Shown piece by piece: positions 46,151-57,660 of a stretch of DNA of 64,000 nucleotides (positions within the stretch are counted from its first letter, which is position 1; each line of letters starts with the position of its first letter). Position numbers and translations under genes: made by a program. The stretch is taken from positions 21,048,469 through 21,112,468 of the forward strand of contig JAKTNV010000004.1 of the NCBI GenBank assembly GCA_022747635.1. Reading direction: 5' to 3'. The notes under the pieces are model-generated. The model searched no databases. It was not told the DNA's origin and was given only the letters and a program-made list of their open reading frames with translations. Source of the stretch: Hetaerina americana. Its lineage: Eukaryota; Arthropoda; Insecta; Odonata; Calopterygidae.

Positions 46151-47165
46151 TATTCCTCAAAACCGTCAGCTGGTGTAAATAAACGATAGAGTGTGAGTGA
46201 AGACGATAGAAAGGTTTGTGCAGGCAAGGTCACCCTTGAGACCCATAGGAAATGATAAGAATGAAGATACAGGTCAAGGGGTCAAGGGAGTGGACATTTC
46301 GGCGTGTAGCGTATTTTAAAAGATGCGTAAGAGCACTGCACAGCGACGGATATAGACTATGTTGTGACTATAAACAGTTCGGGAGAACTTGCTATAAATA
46401 TCTTATTTTGTTGCGAGGGTGGAATCACAGTGGTTGAAAAGATAATTCAAACGCTTGCCCAGTGTTTCTGCCGATTATACCAAGAAATGACATTAAGCGA
46501 TAGTAGGAGGTGTCTAACGGTGTCTACAAACTTTTCCAAACTTAAGAAAAAGCAGTTAAAACGTCAATCAAATGAATTTACTCTTCAAATCATGAGACAC
46601 TGACGCAGGATTATTTTCAGTAATCGACCAAGAAATAAATGCTCAATTACAATCAATTAACGCGAAAAATAATGTAACATACATGGAAATGGTGATATCT
46701 TTTACAGATCAAAACATTTTTGTTACCTACATGAATGCAATGAAACAGGGATGAACCTACATTTTCACAAAGGTAATGTTCGCGCCAATCCAAGAATTGA
46801 TTATTAAATAAGCAGAAAATAATGATGACCCTAGGATTTATTTTCATACCTGAAGAAGACCGCAATTCGAAAAGACGTTATCTCAATAACATAATTAAAA
46901 TCTGCATAATATATCAAGATAAATACCCAGAATCAACCTTAGCAATTGTATTAAATCAATGCATTGAGAAGATGGTTTTTAATAACCTTCGAATATTCAG
47001 TCTGAACGATATTTTTATTTATATATACATCAAATATTCAGTCGGGTATCTACAATGCCTTCTTATAGCAAAATACTCATGGACACAATGGGAATAAACT
47101 AACTTCAGACCCCACATTCCTACCTTGTGCACTGTGGGGTTTCTCTCAAGTGCGATGGAGCGTAC
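46151..47165. other. AT-rich non-coding tract
   Basis: Nothing assigned. Confidence 0.55.
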
Positions 47166-47169
47166 TTGA

Positions 47170-47720
47170 TCTGTTAGTAGTGAGTAGGGGAAGAGATTAA
47201 GGGCTTATAAAGGGGTCGAACAAAAGACGACTTCAATTGCGCACCACACTGGGCGTGTCTAATGGCATTGGAGGGAAAGATGACGTAGAGAGACGTCACG
47301 CTCGAGCGGATAAAAGCACCACTTTCCCTCCCCCCAAACCTCTCAACTCCCCGCTTCACCCCAACCACCACCCCGCGGTCGTTTAGCGACTCGACCCGTG
47401 CCTAAATTACGTGAGCGAGATCCGCCGCGAGATCTCTGCCATCTTCGGAATCCTTCCGGATTCTCCGCCCCGCTCGCTTCTTTCCCGGCGTGTCCTGCCA
47501 AGTTCCGATCCCATATAGGGAGAGACTATTGCAACGGAATCGGCATTGAGGAGGGGGAAAGAGGGATGCCTGGGGTGAGGGAGATTTCTCAAAATAAGAA
47601 CAAGGGCAGGCATAACTTATAATCGGTAGGAAGCTAACAAAAGGACAAAGGAAGAGGACTAACTGAAAGTGAGCCGTGAATTTCCCGTCCTCGATAGTGT
47701 CGAGCCGGAAGCATCGCCCG
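47170..47720 (+). promoter_or_regulatory. CpG-rich island with a TATA-like element
   Basis: TATAAAGG at 47206-47213 lies at the left edge of a CpG-enriched block that continues to about 47720. Frames of 74 codons (plus) and 117 codons (minus) are unrecognised. Possible promoter, plus orientation inferred from the TATA box only. Confidence 0.25.
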
Positions 47721-48136
47721 CGGTGTTGACCTGACTCTTTAAAAATACAAAACAAACCTCTCTGGAGGTATGAAATTATGCACCAGACTAAATGGTAAAT
47801 GTTCCCCGACCAACATTCGAAAGGCTAGGCGCAGGAATACTGTTGGAACTGCTCCCATGCGATACCGCGGAATGATATCGTTATAGTGCATCTATCATAT
47901 CTTAATGAAAACAAATACACTTTATCGGGGACAGAATAATATGCGCGGTTTGAAAAATAACTTGAGCCGATAAATCCGAACAAGATTGACCAAGAGTTAT
48001 CGACGGAAAAGACCAACCCTAATTGATAGATTGTAAAAAACTAGGTCGCCCGAAGGTGCTGCAAAAGACTTCCTCGCGTGCAAAAATCAGTTTTATGATT
48101 GCGTATAATATATTGCAATTATATACCAAACCATAA
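47721..48136. other. non-coding stretch
   Basis: Nothing assigned. Confidence 0.55.
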
Positions 48137-48399
48137 ACACAGTAATCAACCCGAAGGTCGGTTTAGTAGGTGATGGTAGAGTTCACCCAGTACTAAGCCC
48201 TATACGGCGTGTGAAAATTCACACATCAGGGTAGGGGGGTCAGTTCCTTTCCCTGTGCTGGTTATGGTTTCCCAGGAAGACCTGGTACCCGAAAAATCAC
48301 TTCAGCTTGGGTGGAGCTGCAGGTGCCCAGAGTGCCTTACCCGGGAATCGAAACCGGGACCCCCCGGTCAGCTCTACCCACTGGACTATCGCGACCCGC
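48137..48399 (-). repeat. SINE copy, family 1 (best preserved)
   Basis: Minus strand: a tRNA-like head beginning GCGGGTCGCGATAGTCCAG, A box around TAGTCCAGTGGGTAGAG, B box GGTTTCGATTCCCGGG. The body has CCACCCAAGCTGAAGTG, CAGGTCTTCCTGGGAAACC and TGATGTGTGAATTTTCACAC. The 3' end is CTTCGGGTTGATTACTGTG. It is 263 bp, the same length as the copy at 33887-34149. The A/B boxes make it a plausible pol III template, but the tRNA fold is incomplete. Confidence 0.8.
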
Positions 48400-48625
48400 A
48401 ATTATGAAACGAAAAATCCCTTCAAGCTTATTATAAGTAAGGGAAACACATGCACGCTATGGCTAATTAGGGCTAAGAATTAATAAAAACAAATCTCACC
48501 AAGGATATCCTAAACACATACTTGTAAATACTCGTCAACGTACCATGGGTGAAAAGGCGTAAAGGAAAAAGAATAGTATCAAAAACGCAGTTGTGATTTA
48601 GCTGAGGCTAGTATGCATGTGCATA
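48400..48625. other. non-coding stretch
   Basis: Nothing assigned. Confidence 0.55.
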
Positions 48626-48716
48626 TAGGGTGGTCTGAAATGTTTCCAACAGAACAAAGATACAAGACATTTTTTCTGAAATTTTCTTAGGTCGGAAACT
48701 TTTCAGACCACCCTCG
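48626..48716. mobile_element. about 91-bp mariner-type MITE
   Basis: The terminal repeats read inward AGGGTGGTCTGAAA then GTTTCC on both sides, with one or two mismatches. TA sits just outside (48624-48625 and 48717-48718). The internal sequence is only about 45 bp and cannot code, so this is a deletion derivative mobilised in trans. Its ends differ from those of the intact mariner at 19184, so that element is not its obvious partner. Confidence 0.75.
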
Positions 48717-48718
48717 TA

Positions 48719-50880
48719 TAAATAGGTGATTTGCAAAGTTTTCATTATCTATCCTTCACACCAAGCAATAAATCATATTCTCGAACAGTGTGGTCGCTTC
48801 TTGAGAAAATCAAGTCAAATACTTCTCCATTCGAGTCTTGTTCAAATTCATTCATTCCCACGGTTCAGCCATGAAGACAATTTCCAACTGGTAGTCCTAT
48901 CACGTTCTGGTCAACGGCGAAACTATGTTGAGGCAGAAAAAATTTGTTAAGAGAGCGACTTTAAATTATTATTGTCTCGCATCCCTGATGCAACCACAAG
49001 CAAGTAAAACAATGGGTTTAAAGCAAAATCCTTCAGCTATCAGAGTAGTTACAAAGTCCAGCAGCTTAAATGCGAGATTAATTAAGTCCACACTGGTTGT
49101 TAATTTAGAGAACTCCTATATTCTTCATATATCTCCCTTGGATTCATGACATTTCAACAGACTAATATCGCCAGGAAGGGCCATTAAATAGCACACCATC
49201 CATGCCAGAGTTATTCGATAAAAATATCCAACTCAGCCATGTTTTAAAAAACTATATTTTGGGTAGTGAGTGGAATGCATTCATTCTTCAAGCACAAGAA
49301 TAACTATCACTTCTATTTTCATGAAAAACTATTGGAAATGAGAGGCCTAACCGACTGTAAAACGACTAGGAAACAATAAACCGGTAAATACGAACACGCG
49401 GTAGATAGTAAAGGAGAGCCTTCATCTACGAATGTAAATTCAACAGTTATTACAAAAATGATCAAAGTTCATTAAAACAAGCCCTAGTTGAACGGATTGT
49501 CAAAATTTTGTTGAGATTCTCTCCAATTTTTCTATCAAGGTAAATTTCAGAAAATGTTCTCTCAGAGCAATAAAGCGTTCATATCGCCCTGATTCCCGTG
49601 GAAGAATAAAATAATGTGGAACGATAGGGTCTTACTCTGTCTATTTTGTATCATACCCCACCAGCTAAAACGAGAAATCCGTTAAAGTTCAAAATTTCTC
49701 CTCCTAAAGAGAGACAGGATGAATAGTTTGCTCATGAGTACCACTCAGCTGCTCTGTTTCAATGAGGCGTTCCCCCGCAGCGTCCAAAACTCATGACCAA
49801 ACCCATGCAAACGTGGGGGAAAGAAAAAGTTCCCTCGACGAAATAAATTCAAAGGAGAGCGACACAAGTATTAAATATTATAGTTCAACGCGCCGACTGA
49901 AATTATACGGTTGCACAAAACCAAACACTCGCTCAAACTAGCTGGCTCGCCACTCAAGACGACCGATTCACATCAACATGCAAATTTATTCCGGCGTCCT
50001 GTGAGTACTCAAACGATCAATTTTCTACGTGGCCGAGAGCGTTATGTCAACACGCTAACGACACTTTCAAAGTGTTTCGACTGGCTTACGTAAACGCGTC
50101 CGTTCGATACGGAAATGGGTGAAGGAGAACTCGAGAGCTCGGAAAGTAATGACATGCACAATCGAGGCCCATTTCATATATATATTGAGGAAAACCTGCT
50201 TGGAAAGATGATGCTGCGAATAAACGCTATGAAAAATAAGTGGCGAGTCCTCAAACATTAAAGCAAAAAATAAAATAAAAACAGGGAAAGTTACTTAACG
50301 AGGGAAGCGATTGCGTCATCTCCTAAATAGTCCTCCTTAAACCATCTCGAACCAGTTCGCAGGAATTTGGAAAAAAAGCGATAAAAATGACCACCTTTGA
50401 ACAAAGGTCCAAAACGCGCGCACAACGTGAGTGACATCATCTTGAAGTAAAATGCTGGATGGGCGCCGCGGATAAGAGAGCACGCGGAGCGAATTTAGAC
50501 TAGGCTTTTCATCGCTGTGGAATTTTAATGAATTCGAGTCTCATTAACTGGCACGCAAAAAAAAATTGAAAATTATCAAGTGCATGATACGTTGTGCTAT
50601 GGCCGAGACGCTTCAAGTCGACATGGACAGAACGACGAGAGACGCTATGAACTCTGCCAGAATAAAATCAGAATTGACTTTACGATAATCGCAAAGAAAA
50701 CCGGGAGATAAACCCAACTTCGGGGAGGGAAAACACGTTAGCCCTTTGCACTGCGGCCTCTTGGGAGCAGACTTGCGACCTCTTGTACACATAATAATAA
50801 CCCAACGGGGAATTCTTAGCAACAAGACTCCCAATTATCTGACGGGGCATAAGTACGTGGTCTTTCCAGGCGTGATAAGA
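48719..50880. other. AT-rich non-coding tract
   Basis: Nothing assigned. Two adjacent 74-codon plus frames (48726-49149) are not recognised. Confidence 0.5.
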
Positions 50881-50920
50881 GGGAACGTCATGGGCGAATC
50901 TTGAGCAAGCATTGTATCGC

Positions 50921-51064
50921 CACGTGTGACGTTGGATTAGCCAATACGACCTCGTGGCGCCTTGCAGCTAATTTATTACAGATGCCGACTCCATTTCACG
51001 CGCGAAAACCACCGCAGATCATATAAAGCACTGGTCTTGAGGCTCAAATACTTGTCTGTTTCAG
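50921..51064 (+). promoter_or_regulatory. candidate core promoter: E-box, CCAAT, TATA
   Basis: CACGTG (50921-50926) is followed by CCAAT (50941-50945), then TATAAAG (51022-51028) about 77 bp later. An initiator-like TCAG lies at 51061, 33 bp beyond the TATA box. The order and spacing are canonical for a pol II promoter. The DNA downstream is AT-rich with only a 25-codon frame from an ATG at 51069, so the first exon would be non-coding or very short. No gene is identified. Confidence 0.35.
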
Positions 51065-52135
51065 CGAAATGACTCTTAATCTTCGATTCCAAAAAAATAA
51101 TAGCTATCGAAATATTTTAAAAACCACGAGTTGCTTAAAATCTTAATTTTTATTCAACATTTAAGTTTAAAATCGCTGACACCAAAGCTCAAAAAGACCA
51201 CATTGCTATTTATATGACATTGAAATGGAGAAAAATCTTTTGATAAGCAAAAACAAATATAATGGGTGAAAATTGATATCACTACCGCATTAGATTGGGT
51301 ATAAATTGAAGAGAAAATTAGCATTTAATCTGAATTTCCGACAGGCGAATGGGAACGTCAACAAATCAACTGAAAAATCGGGAAGACATACAGAAGCATT
51401 GTATCGAACTGTTTACTCTAGAGAGAGGAAAATATGTTTTCGCAAAACTTTTTCGTTTCATATTTCGAACATAATTTCATAATAAAAAATAAATGTCAGG
51501 ACGACTGAAGGGTATATCAGGCCGGACTTATTTTAATTTACGCATCAGCTGACGTCGGAGGCCGATGATGATATAACACGATCATCTCGTTCAAAATGTC
51601 ATGTACTCCGGACATCAAAAGGTATAGCGATGAAAACTTAATCCAGAAAGAAAATCCGAAATCGGACTATACACCAATTTGTCCGGAAGGCGTAAAAACA
51701 GGCGTGCCATGACACGCATGACTTTTTTGCCGTCCTTACATCCTCCACCAATTCACCACTCCCTTCTTCCACACACGCATACAAAATATCACTCACACCC
51801 ACATGCTAAACGCACACGATTGGCAACACATCAAAATTCCTGGAGAGCGCCCACGGGGCGCATCACACACGGTTTGAGGGCGGTTTTGGAAGTGTAGGCG
51901 GACGATGGGAGGAATGAGGCAGAAGAAAAAAATTAAGATGCTTAAAAGCCCAGAGCATGTGTATTTGTGCATATAATACCCACGCAAACGAAAAAAAAAA
52001 CTTCCCGACAAAGGTCACAGACGTTTGGGATGATGCAGAACGTGAATAATATACCAATAAAGAGAGACCTTTTCGAACACTTCGGGACCTACAGTCGACC
52101 CCTTCGTGACAGAATGCGTACACTGACTCTTCGGC
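51065..52135. other. non-coding stretch
   Basis: AT-rich, becoming mixed. A C/A-rich patch with ACACACGC-type repeats lies at 51770-51830. Nothing assigned. Confidence 0.5.
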
Positions 52136-52167
52136 CTGAGTAGGGCCCGGCCTTTGGGCGCCGAAAC
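52136..52167 (+). repeat. CTGAGTA-stem-GAAAC motif, hammerhead/retroelement-end-like
   Basis: CTGAGTA is followed by GGGCCC pairing with GGGC(G)CC (one bulged G) and then GAAAC. This is the order of a hammerhead core (CTGANGA, stem II, GAAA) with one key G changed to T. A TA-rich palindrome (52232-52257) follows about 65 bp downstream. Confidence 0.35.
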
Positions 52168-52368
52168 ATGGGTAGGTTATTAATTTTTCCCATCATACTC
52201 GTTTTCTTCTCCGCCGTGTGTGCCACCCCAAGAGTGTATATATATATATATACACTCGCGCTTCCCCCCCCCCGGGTGTGTTTTTTTTATATTTATACGT
52301 TAGTTGTGTTGGGTTTGCGTGCCAAACAAATTTTTGGAGAAGCTTCCAACCATTACTCACTCAGGTAG
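52168..52368 (+). other. open frame with signal-peptide-like start
   Basis: The 66-codon frame starts MGRLLIFPIILVFFSAVCA, which has the charge, hydrophobic core and small residues of a signal peptide. It then runs into a TA-repeat palindrome (YIYIY) and a C10 run, so the downstream sequence is not protein-like. It starts directly after the GAAAC motif above and is more likely retroelement-derived than a secreted protein. Confidence 0.15.
52232..52257. repeat. 26-bp perfect palindrome of TA repeat
   Basis: GAGTG, then TA units, then CACTC: every base pairs with its mirror across the centre between 52244 and 52245. Confidence 0.85.
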
Positions 52369-54470
52369 GCCTCCCAACGGCCGTGATCCTGGAGGCGGCG
52401 ACCGGGAGAGCCCGGGGGCCGAAATGGCGACGAGGGGGGCAGGGGACTGTAGCCCCTCTGCGGGGCCCTCACGGGCGAAGGCGAGGAGCGACGACGGTGT
52501 CCAGCCATCGCGGCCATGCTTGTCAAGGCGGGAGGGCGGCGAGACGTGAAATGAGCGCCTTATTCCCACTCTTATTCCCTCGAAGTGGGGAACGGGGGGG
52601 GGAGGGGGGAAGAGGCGGGAAGAAGCTGGAACGAGTGGGGGGGGGGTCGCACGAGTGAATGGAAGGGGCAGGGGGATGGTCGTTTGGGAGTTAAGGGAGA
52701 AAGAATACGGCGACGGCTCCACGAAAAACGGACAGCTGCCGGGGTGGTGGTGGCCGAGGGAGGCGACCTTTTATTTTATTTTCACGCGACCACCACAGCA
52801 CACGGTGAGGAGTGCCCGAGCAGGTAAGGGCGTATGGTGTCGGACCACGGACACCAATCTCACGGAGCAACACTTTTTCCACAGGAGAGGCGATCCGGGG
52901 TCGTTTTTTTAAACACACACACACATGCACGACGAGTCGTAAAGTGAGGAGGGCTTGTCTCTTCGAGACTCTTGGAGAACGCCGACGACCTTCCGCACTC
53001 CTTCGACAGTCCACGAATCCCTTCGACGGAGATGACGCGGGCGAACGTGAGGGAGGGACGAGGGCGACCGCTGGGAACAAACTTTTTACCCCCCGTGGGT
53101 CTCACACGACAATAAAGGATTATCCTCCCCTTAAGTTTCCGCTGCGATGCCGACCGAAACGCTCTCACGTCGCCCGGTGATTCCGCGTGCCGTAGGGAGC
53201 AGAAGCCGCGCCAGCACCCTCCAATGTTTGCGGACGCTATGAAGACAGGAGAGACGGATGAAAAGGAGAGACAAGGGCAGAGAGCGGAGATGGAGGGGGA
53301 GAGGAACGGAGAAAGTGGGCAGATTCGTCGGGGTTGGGGGGAGGAAGGAGGTGTGGCCGAGAAGATTGGGTGACGGCGAGAACTCTCCTCCTCCTCTCTC
53401 TCTCTCTCTCTCATCCCACCTCCTCCACACTAACACACCACCTACACTCCCTACCCTCTCCGCTCCCCCACCCGAGAAAACGACTTCGGGGGATGGAGAG
53501 GGGAGAGTGGACGGGGGGAGGTTTGAAGAGGAAGGAAGAGGAAAGAGAGAGGTGAGAGAGTGAGGAGGGGGGTGGGAAAGACTAAATTAGGGCTCCGCCA
53601 CGCACTCACACAAAGGCGGCCCGCCCCCACCGTCCGCCCTCCCGACACCCCCGCACCCCACACCAATCAGCTGTTTGCGAGCTGGAGGATTGGGAGAGGC
53701 AGAGGAGGGAGGGGAGAGAGTGAGTAGAAAAAGAGAGAAGGGAGGGTCGGGCTGGGATGCTATTCTCACTCCTCGACGCACACGAGTATGCACACGCAAC
53801 ACGCGGGCTGAAACCCCTTCCTTCCTTTTCTTCTACCCCCCCGCGCCCCCCGCTTTCGCGTCTCCCCACTCTCCTCCCCGCGAGGCGGCTCGAATGAGCG
53901 GGCTCCCGTAAATGAGGGAGAGCGATAGGAGGGAGGGAGAGAAGAGAGTGCCAAGAGCGGTGATGTCACACGGACCGGGGTCCCCTTTTCCCCTCCCCTC
54001 CCCGCCCTCATGCTCCACCACGCGCACCATCTCCTATGACCCTCCCAATTCCTACTCCCGACCCTGGTGTGAGGACGGGTGTGTGCGGAGTCATGCTGGG
54101 AGAGTGGAGAGGAGATTTTCCATTGGATGCGGGACGATAGAGGAGTGTGAACTGCGACCTTGCGCTCCGACGGGGCGGTTGTGAGGGGTGATTTTTAGAA
54201 ATGAGGGGTCAAGGGGGGAATGGGAGGCGGATTGGATCGGAGGGGAGAAGGGACGAATCGGGCGGAATACTGCTGAGGAGAGATAGAGAGAGACACACAA
54301 ACACATAGGGGACGCGAAATGAACAAACGCAACGAGTGGAAGTTGTGAAAACAAAGCGACCAGAGAGATATGTAATTCATAATTTCTCTTGAGACCACCT
54401 GGAGCAAACATACAGAAAGAAATCCATGAGGAGAACAAAATGGCGCCAGACGAAAAGCCAACTACGACGA
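52360..54470. other. large GC-rich purine-skewed island
   Basis: The longest GC-rich block in the window. It is strongly G/A-rich on the plus strand at 52560-52720, 53240-53370, 53490-53580 and 53690-53750, with a CT microsatellite at about 53393-53412 and several G-quadruplex-capable runs. Dozens of overlapping frames (up to 184 codons) on both strands are low-complexity P/S/R/G. I can support no gene. It could be a promoter or CpG-island region of a nearby gene. Confidence 0.55.
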
Positions 54471-54472
54471 TC

Positions 54473-54562
54473 GTGTGAATTTCACGTCCCGCGGAGGGCT
54501 TATGAAGAGGTGAGCTCTACCTTCACCGTACAAAAACGACCTTTTGGTTGATTACTCAGGTT
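54473..54562 (+). repeat. SINE family 1, 3' fragment
   Basis: GTGAATTTCACGTCCCGCGG, AGGGCTTATGAAGAGGTGAG and CTCTACCTTCACC, then TTTTGGTTGATTACTCAGG, align with the last about 90 bp of the family-1 copies. It is 5'-truncated. Confidence 0.6.
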
Positions 54563-55355
54563 CTTGGAATAAAAAAATCTCATTCGTTTGTCTTGCAGAT
54601 TCTTGGAGAATAATGCGATAATAAACTGTGAGAAAATTATGAAAAATCTTGCCAAAACAAAGACGGCAGTTAAAAGATAAAATCAGCAACCAGCTAAAAT
54701 AAAGAAACCAAGGTGACACAGATCGCTCCTCGAAAACAACAGGCTCGAGACCAAAAGACAGACATGTGACGTAATAAGTGAGAACGAGACAAAATCAAGA
54801 ACGAGAAATATCCTAGGCACGATGACATTTGCGTCTAGGCAGTGTGCTAAACATAAAATGAACGTGATTCCAAAGAATAACTAGAGTATTAGGAAAGAAA
54901 AAGCAGCTTGGCGCATGTGCGACTGGGTTCCTCAAGGGGAATGCTCCTGGCTCTAACCAGAGAGATGAGTTTAGATGCCTAATAGGCGGCCAATTGGAAA
55001 CTTGAAGTAGAACTCTACGTGCGGAACGAACTCCCTGAGGTTTCGCTGGTATGTTATTGATGTGTAATAAGAATGGAAGAAACATGCGAAGTATACATTC
55101 GGATATGTAGAAACAGTTTACGTGGTATTACAAGTTCTTATCTCGAAAAAGACAAAGGGACAAATGATTTAAGAATTGAAATGATGAGGAACTACGGCAA
55201 AAACAAGATGACATAGATAAACACGATTAAACACAGAGACTAGGCGAAAGAACAGATACAAGGATTATCTTCGGGAAAAGACAAAAACACTTCCATGAAG
55301 AAGAGGAATAACTACTTTATGGAAACTGGATGAGTGAGCACTGGGGCATCTTTTC
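54563..55355. other. AT-rich non-coding stretch
   Basis: Nothing assigned. A 90-codon minus frame has no recognised features. Confidence 0.5.
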
Positions 55356-55359
55356 AGGC

Positions 55360-55660
55360 GCGCTAAGCGGCTTTGGATGGGGATGGAGGGAAGGGAGGGT
55401 GATAAGTGTGAAGAGGGAATGGACGGCCGAAAGCGCCTCGATGGACATCGCTCGCCGCGATAGACGAGAGGGGCGTGGAAGGTGTTAAAGAGTTTAACGA
55501 GCCTCCCGACGAGCTATGGGCTGCCTTCCCACTGTTCCCACCCTCCATTGGCGACCGGATAGCGCGGGTTGAGGGACGACGCCACCGCGGGAGTAAATGC
55601 AGCCTCGGGAATCGAAGTCGACTCCCACGACACGGGAGGTCCGCGATTCACACTATGACA
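55360..55660. other. GC-rich patch
   Basis: CpG-enriched with short overlapping frames of 61-72 codons on both strands, none recognised. Confidence 0.45.
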
Positions 55661-55727
55661 CTGACGCATACGACCAGTGACTTGGATGATTGAAGCGGCA
55701 AAGCGACTTCCTTTCAAAAATTATTGA

Positions 55728-55905
55728 CAGGCGACCAGGTTGGTGCAGCTGTTAAAGCGCTTCCATCCGCGGATGTCCAGGTTCGAATCCCGGCTGGATT
55801 TTTCAGTGATACGCCGATCCCTGCTTGGGGTTCTGTGGAGAGCGGGCTAAATGAAGTATATGGTCCAGCGGATGGGACGTTAAATTTGTGAAATAATCCA
55901 TTGTT
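55728..55905 (+). repeat. tRNA-derived SINE, second family
   Basis: A box TTGGTGCAGCTGTT near 55740 and B box GGTTCGAATCC (55780-55790) stand at tRNA spacing, with T-arm pairing CCAGG/CCGG. They are followed by a body containing GGATGGGACGTTAAATTTG. This body differs from family 1. The 3' end is not precise. Confidence 0.65.
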
Positions 55906-56309
55906 GTTTTGGTGGGCAGGCCAAAAGTGAATTCTTCGTATACAATCGCGATTCTTCTATTAAGCAGTATCAGGGTACAATACATACTACAGGAAAAACA
56001 AAAAAAGCGTAGTAGATAGTTTGAGACTTTTATTGGAAGAAAAAAGGAGTTCATATATCTCACGGTGATTTTCGAGTTTATCAAGAAGTAAAAAATTCAA
56101 AAAAATGTAAATTTGCCATTATTTTCACAACTAATACCTCCCAATTTTCTTTATACGTACATTAAGTCTCAGTTCAATTCCACGACGAGTCAAAGTTGAT
56201 TTTTTGTTTTAAAAGCCCAAATAAGGACGTATTAAAGAAACGGTAGATGATCAAGGTGTAAATGGTTAGACCCACCCCCTCGGTCGGCCAATAATGAACC
56301 AGTTATCTA
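55906..56309. other. AT-rich non-coding stretch
   Basis: Nothing assigned. Confidence 0.55.
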
Positions 56310-57660
56310 TTCTCATATATTTCTACCACACCTGGGAAGGATGAGGGGAATGAAATGAAAGGTAGATGTAGAAGAACGCGAAGGGTGGAGAGAAAAGAGT
56401 GATGGACTTCCCACGGTGCACCGGCGGTTTGGAGCTGTTGTGGGGGAGGACATTTTCATCGAAAAGGGGTTGAGGGATGTCATACGAGCCGTGGGAAGCG
56501 ATAAAGGGGTGGAGGCAGGGAGAGATGACGACGACAAAGGTAAAAAAATTAACACGGAGAAGAGAAGGGTGACAAGTGAAAGGTAGGGAGAGATGAGAAA
56601 GACGATATCGAAAGTGGACGAAAAAAAATAAATCCGTGCGGAGAAGAAAGGTGGGCGGAGGGAGAGAGATGAAGGGGTAAGGGAGGGGGAGGGCATGGGG
56701 TCCGCCACGATGGGAACGGAGTGGGCGGAACTTTTTCTGGGCGACACACCACCACCACCACCGAACTGAGAAACAAACTACACCGCAGGACCAAACAGAC
56801 CGGCGTGACTGCGGTCGAAATTCTCCCCCCTACTACCGAGAGAAAGGGGAGGAAGGAGTAAAAGGATAAGGTTTTAAAAGAACCTGGGCTGGGGAGGGGA
56901 GAGTGTGGGGGATGAAAAAAAATACCTCCGGAGAACCCTCTCGACCCGAAGACTTGCGAGGGCAGGAAGAGAGGCGACGGCGTTGCGAGGGGCGATCCGT
57001 GATGGACGGAACGGGGAGAGTAAAAAAATAAGAAAGGGTTTTAGTCGGCAGAGGAGAGGGGCAGGGGGGTGAAGAAGCTAATGCAAGCCGGGAGGCGTCT
57101 CCATCCGGACACCGGAGGGGGGTGGGGGTCCGATACGGGTTTCGTCTAAGCGGGGGTTGGGCGCCTCGGAAAAATCTCGAGGTGCGTGAGGGGACCCGGA
57201 GAGAGGAAAAGAGGCTTTCACGGGGAGAAAAAATGTTGCCCTGCCACCGTGAGAATTGGGATGAATGAATGGGAAATGGCCGTCTAAAAGGCGCGCGTTG
57301 GGGGTGGGCTCCTCTTAAAAGCCCAGAACATAAAGATACGACGAGATAGGGCAAGGGCGCTCGCTCCCCCGAATTGAAACACTTGAGCCTGGGCGAGAGA
57401 GATGGGGTGCGATTCGATTGGAATGGACGTCAATTCCGGGGATGGTGTTGAGTTTAGGGTTTAGAATGAGGGGGGTGGAGGAGGTGGAAGGAGGACGCGG
57501 AGGGAAAGTGCAACGGGAGGACGGAGGAGACGGGAGGGGTGAAGAATGAAGGGAGAGGGTCTCACATTTTGACCCGCGCACTGAATAAATCTGTTTGGAA
57601 TTTCCCGTTGCGTGGTCAGCTTGCCCAGACGAAGACCGAATTCTATCCAATTAGCATCCA
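56310..57660. other. GC-rich purine-skewed island
   Basis: The plus strand is dominated by GGA/GAG runs for more than 1 kb, with a short CCA repeat at about 56746-56762. The minus frames (144 and 173 codons) are S/P/L-rich translations of polypyrimidine and are not called. Confidence 0.55.

Noticed and set aside
48310..48399. Possible functional tRNA gene (minus strand)
   Set aside because: A and B boxes are present, but the acceptor stem does not close, and the same head is followed by a shared non-tRNA body in other copies, so it is a SINE.
51541..51610. Possible further stem-GAAAC/hammerhead site
   Set aside because: It has a GATGAT/ATCATC stem, but TTCAAAA follows instead of GAAAC, so the signature is missing.
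52860..53414. 184-codon minus-strand open frame in the large island
   Set aside because: Low-complexity, begins with an R/E run from a CT repeat, and has no recognisable motif.
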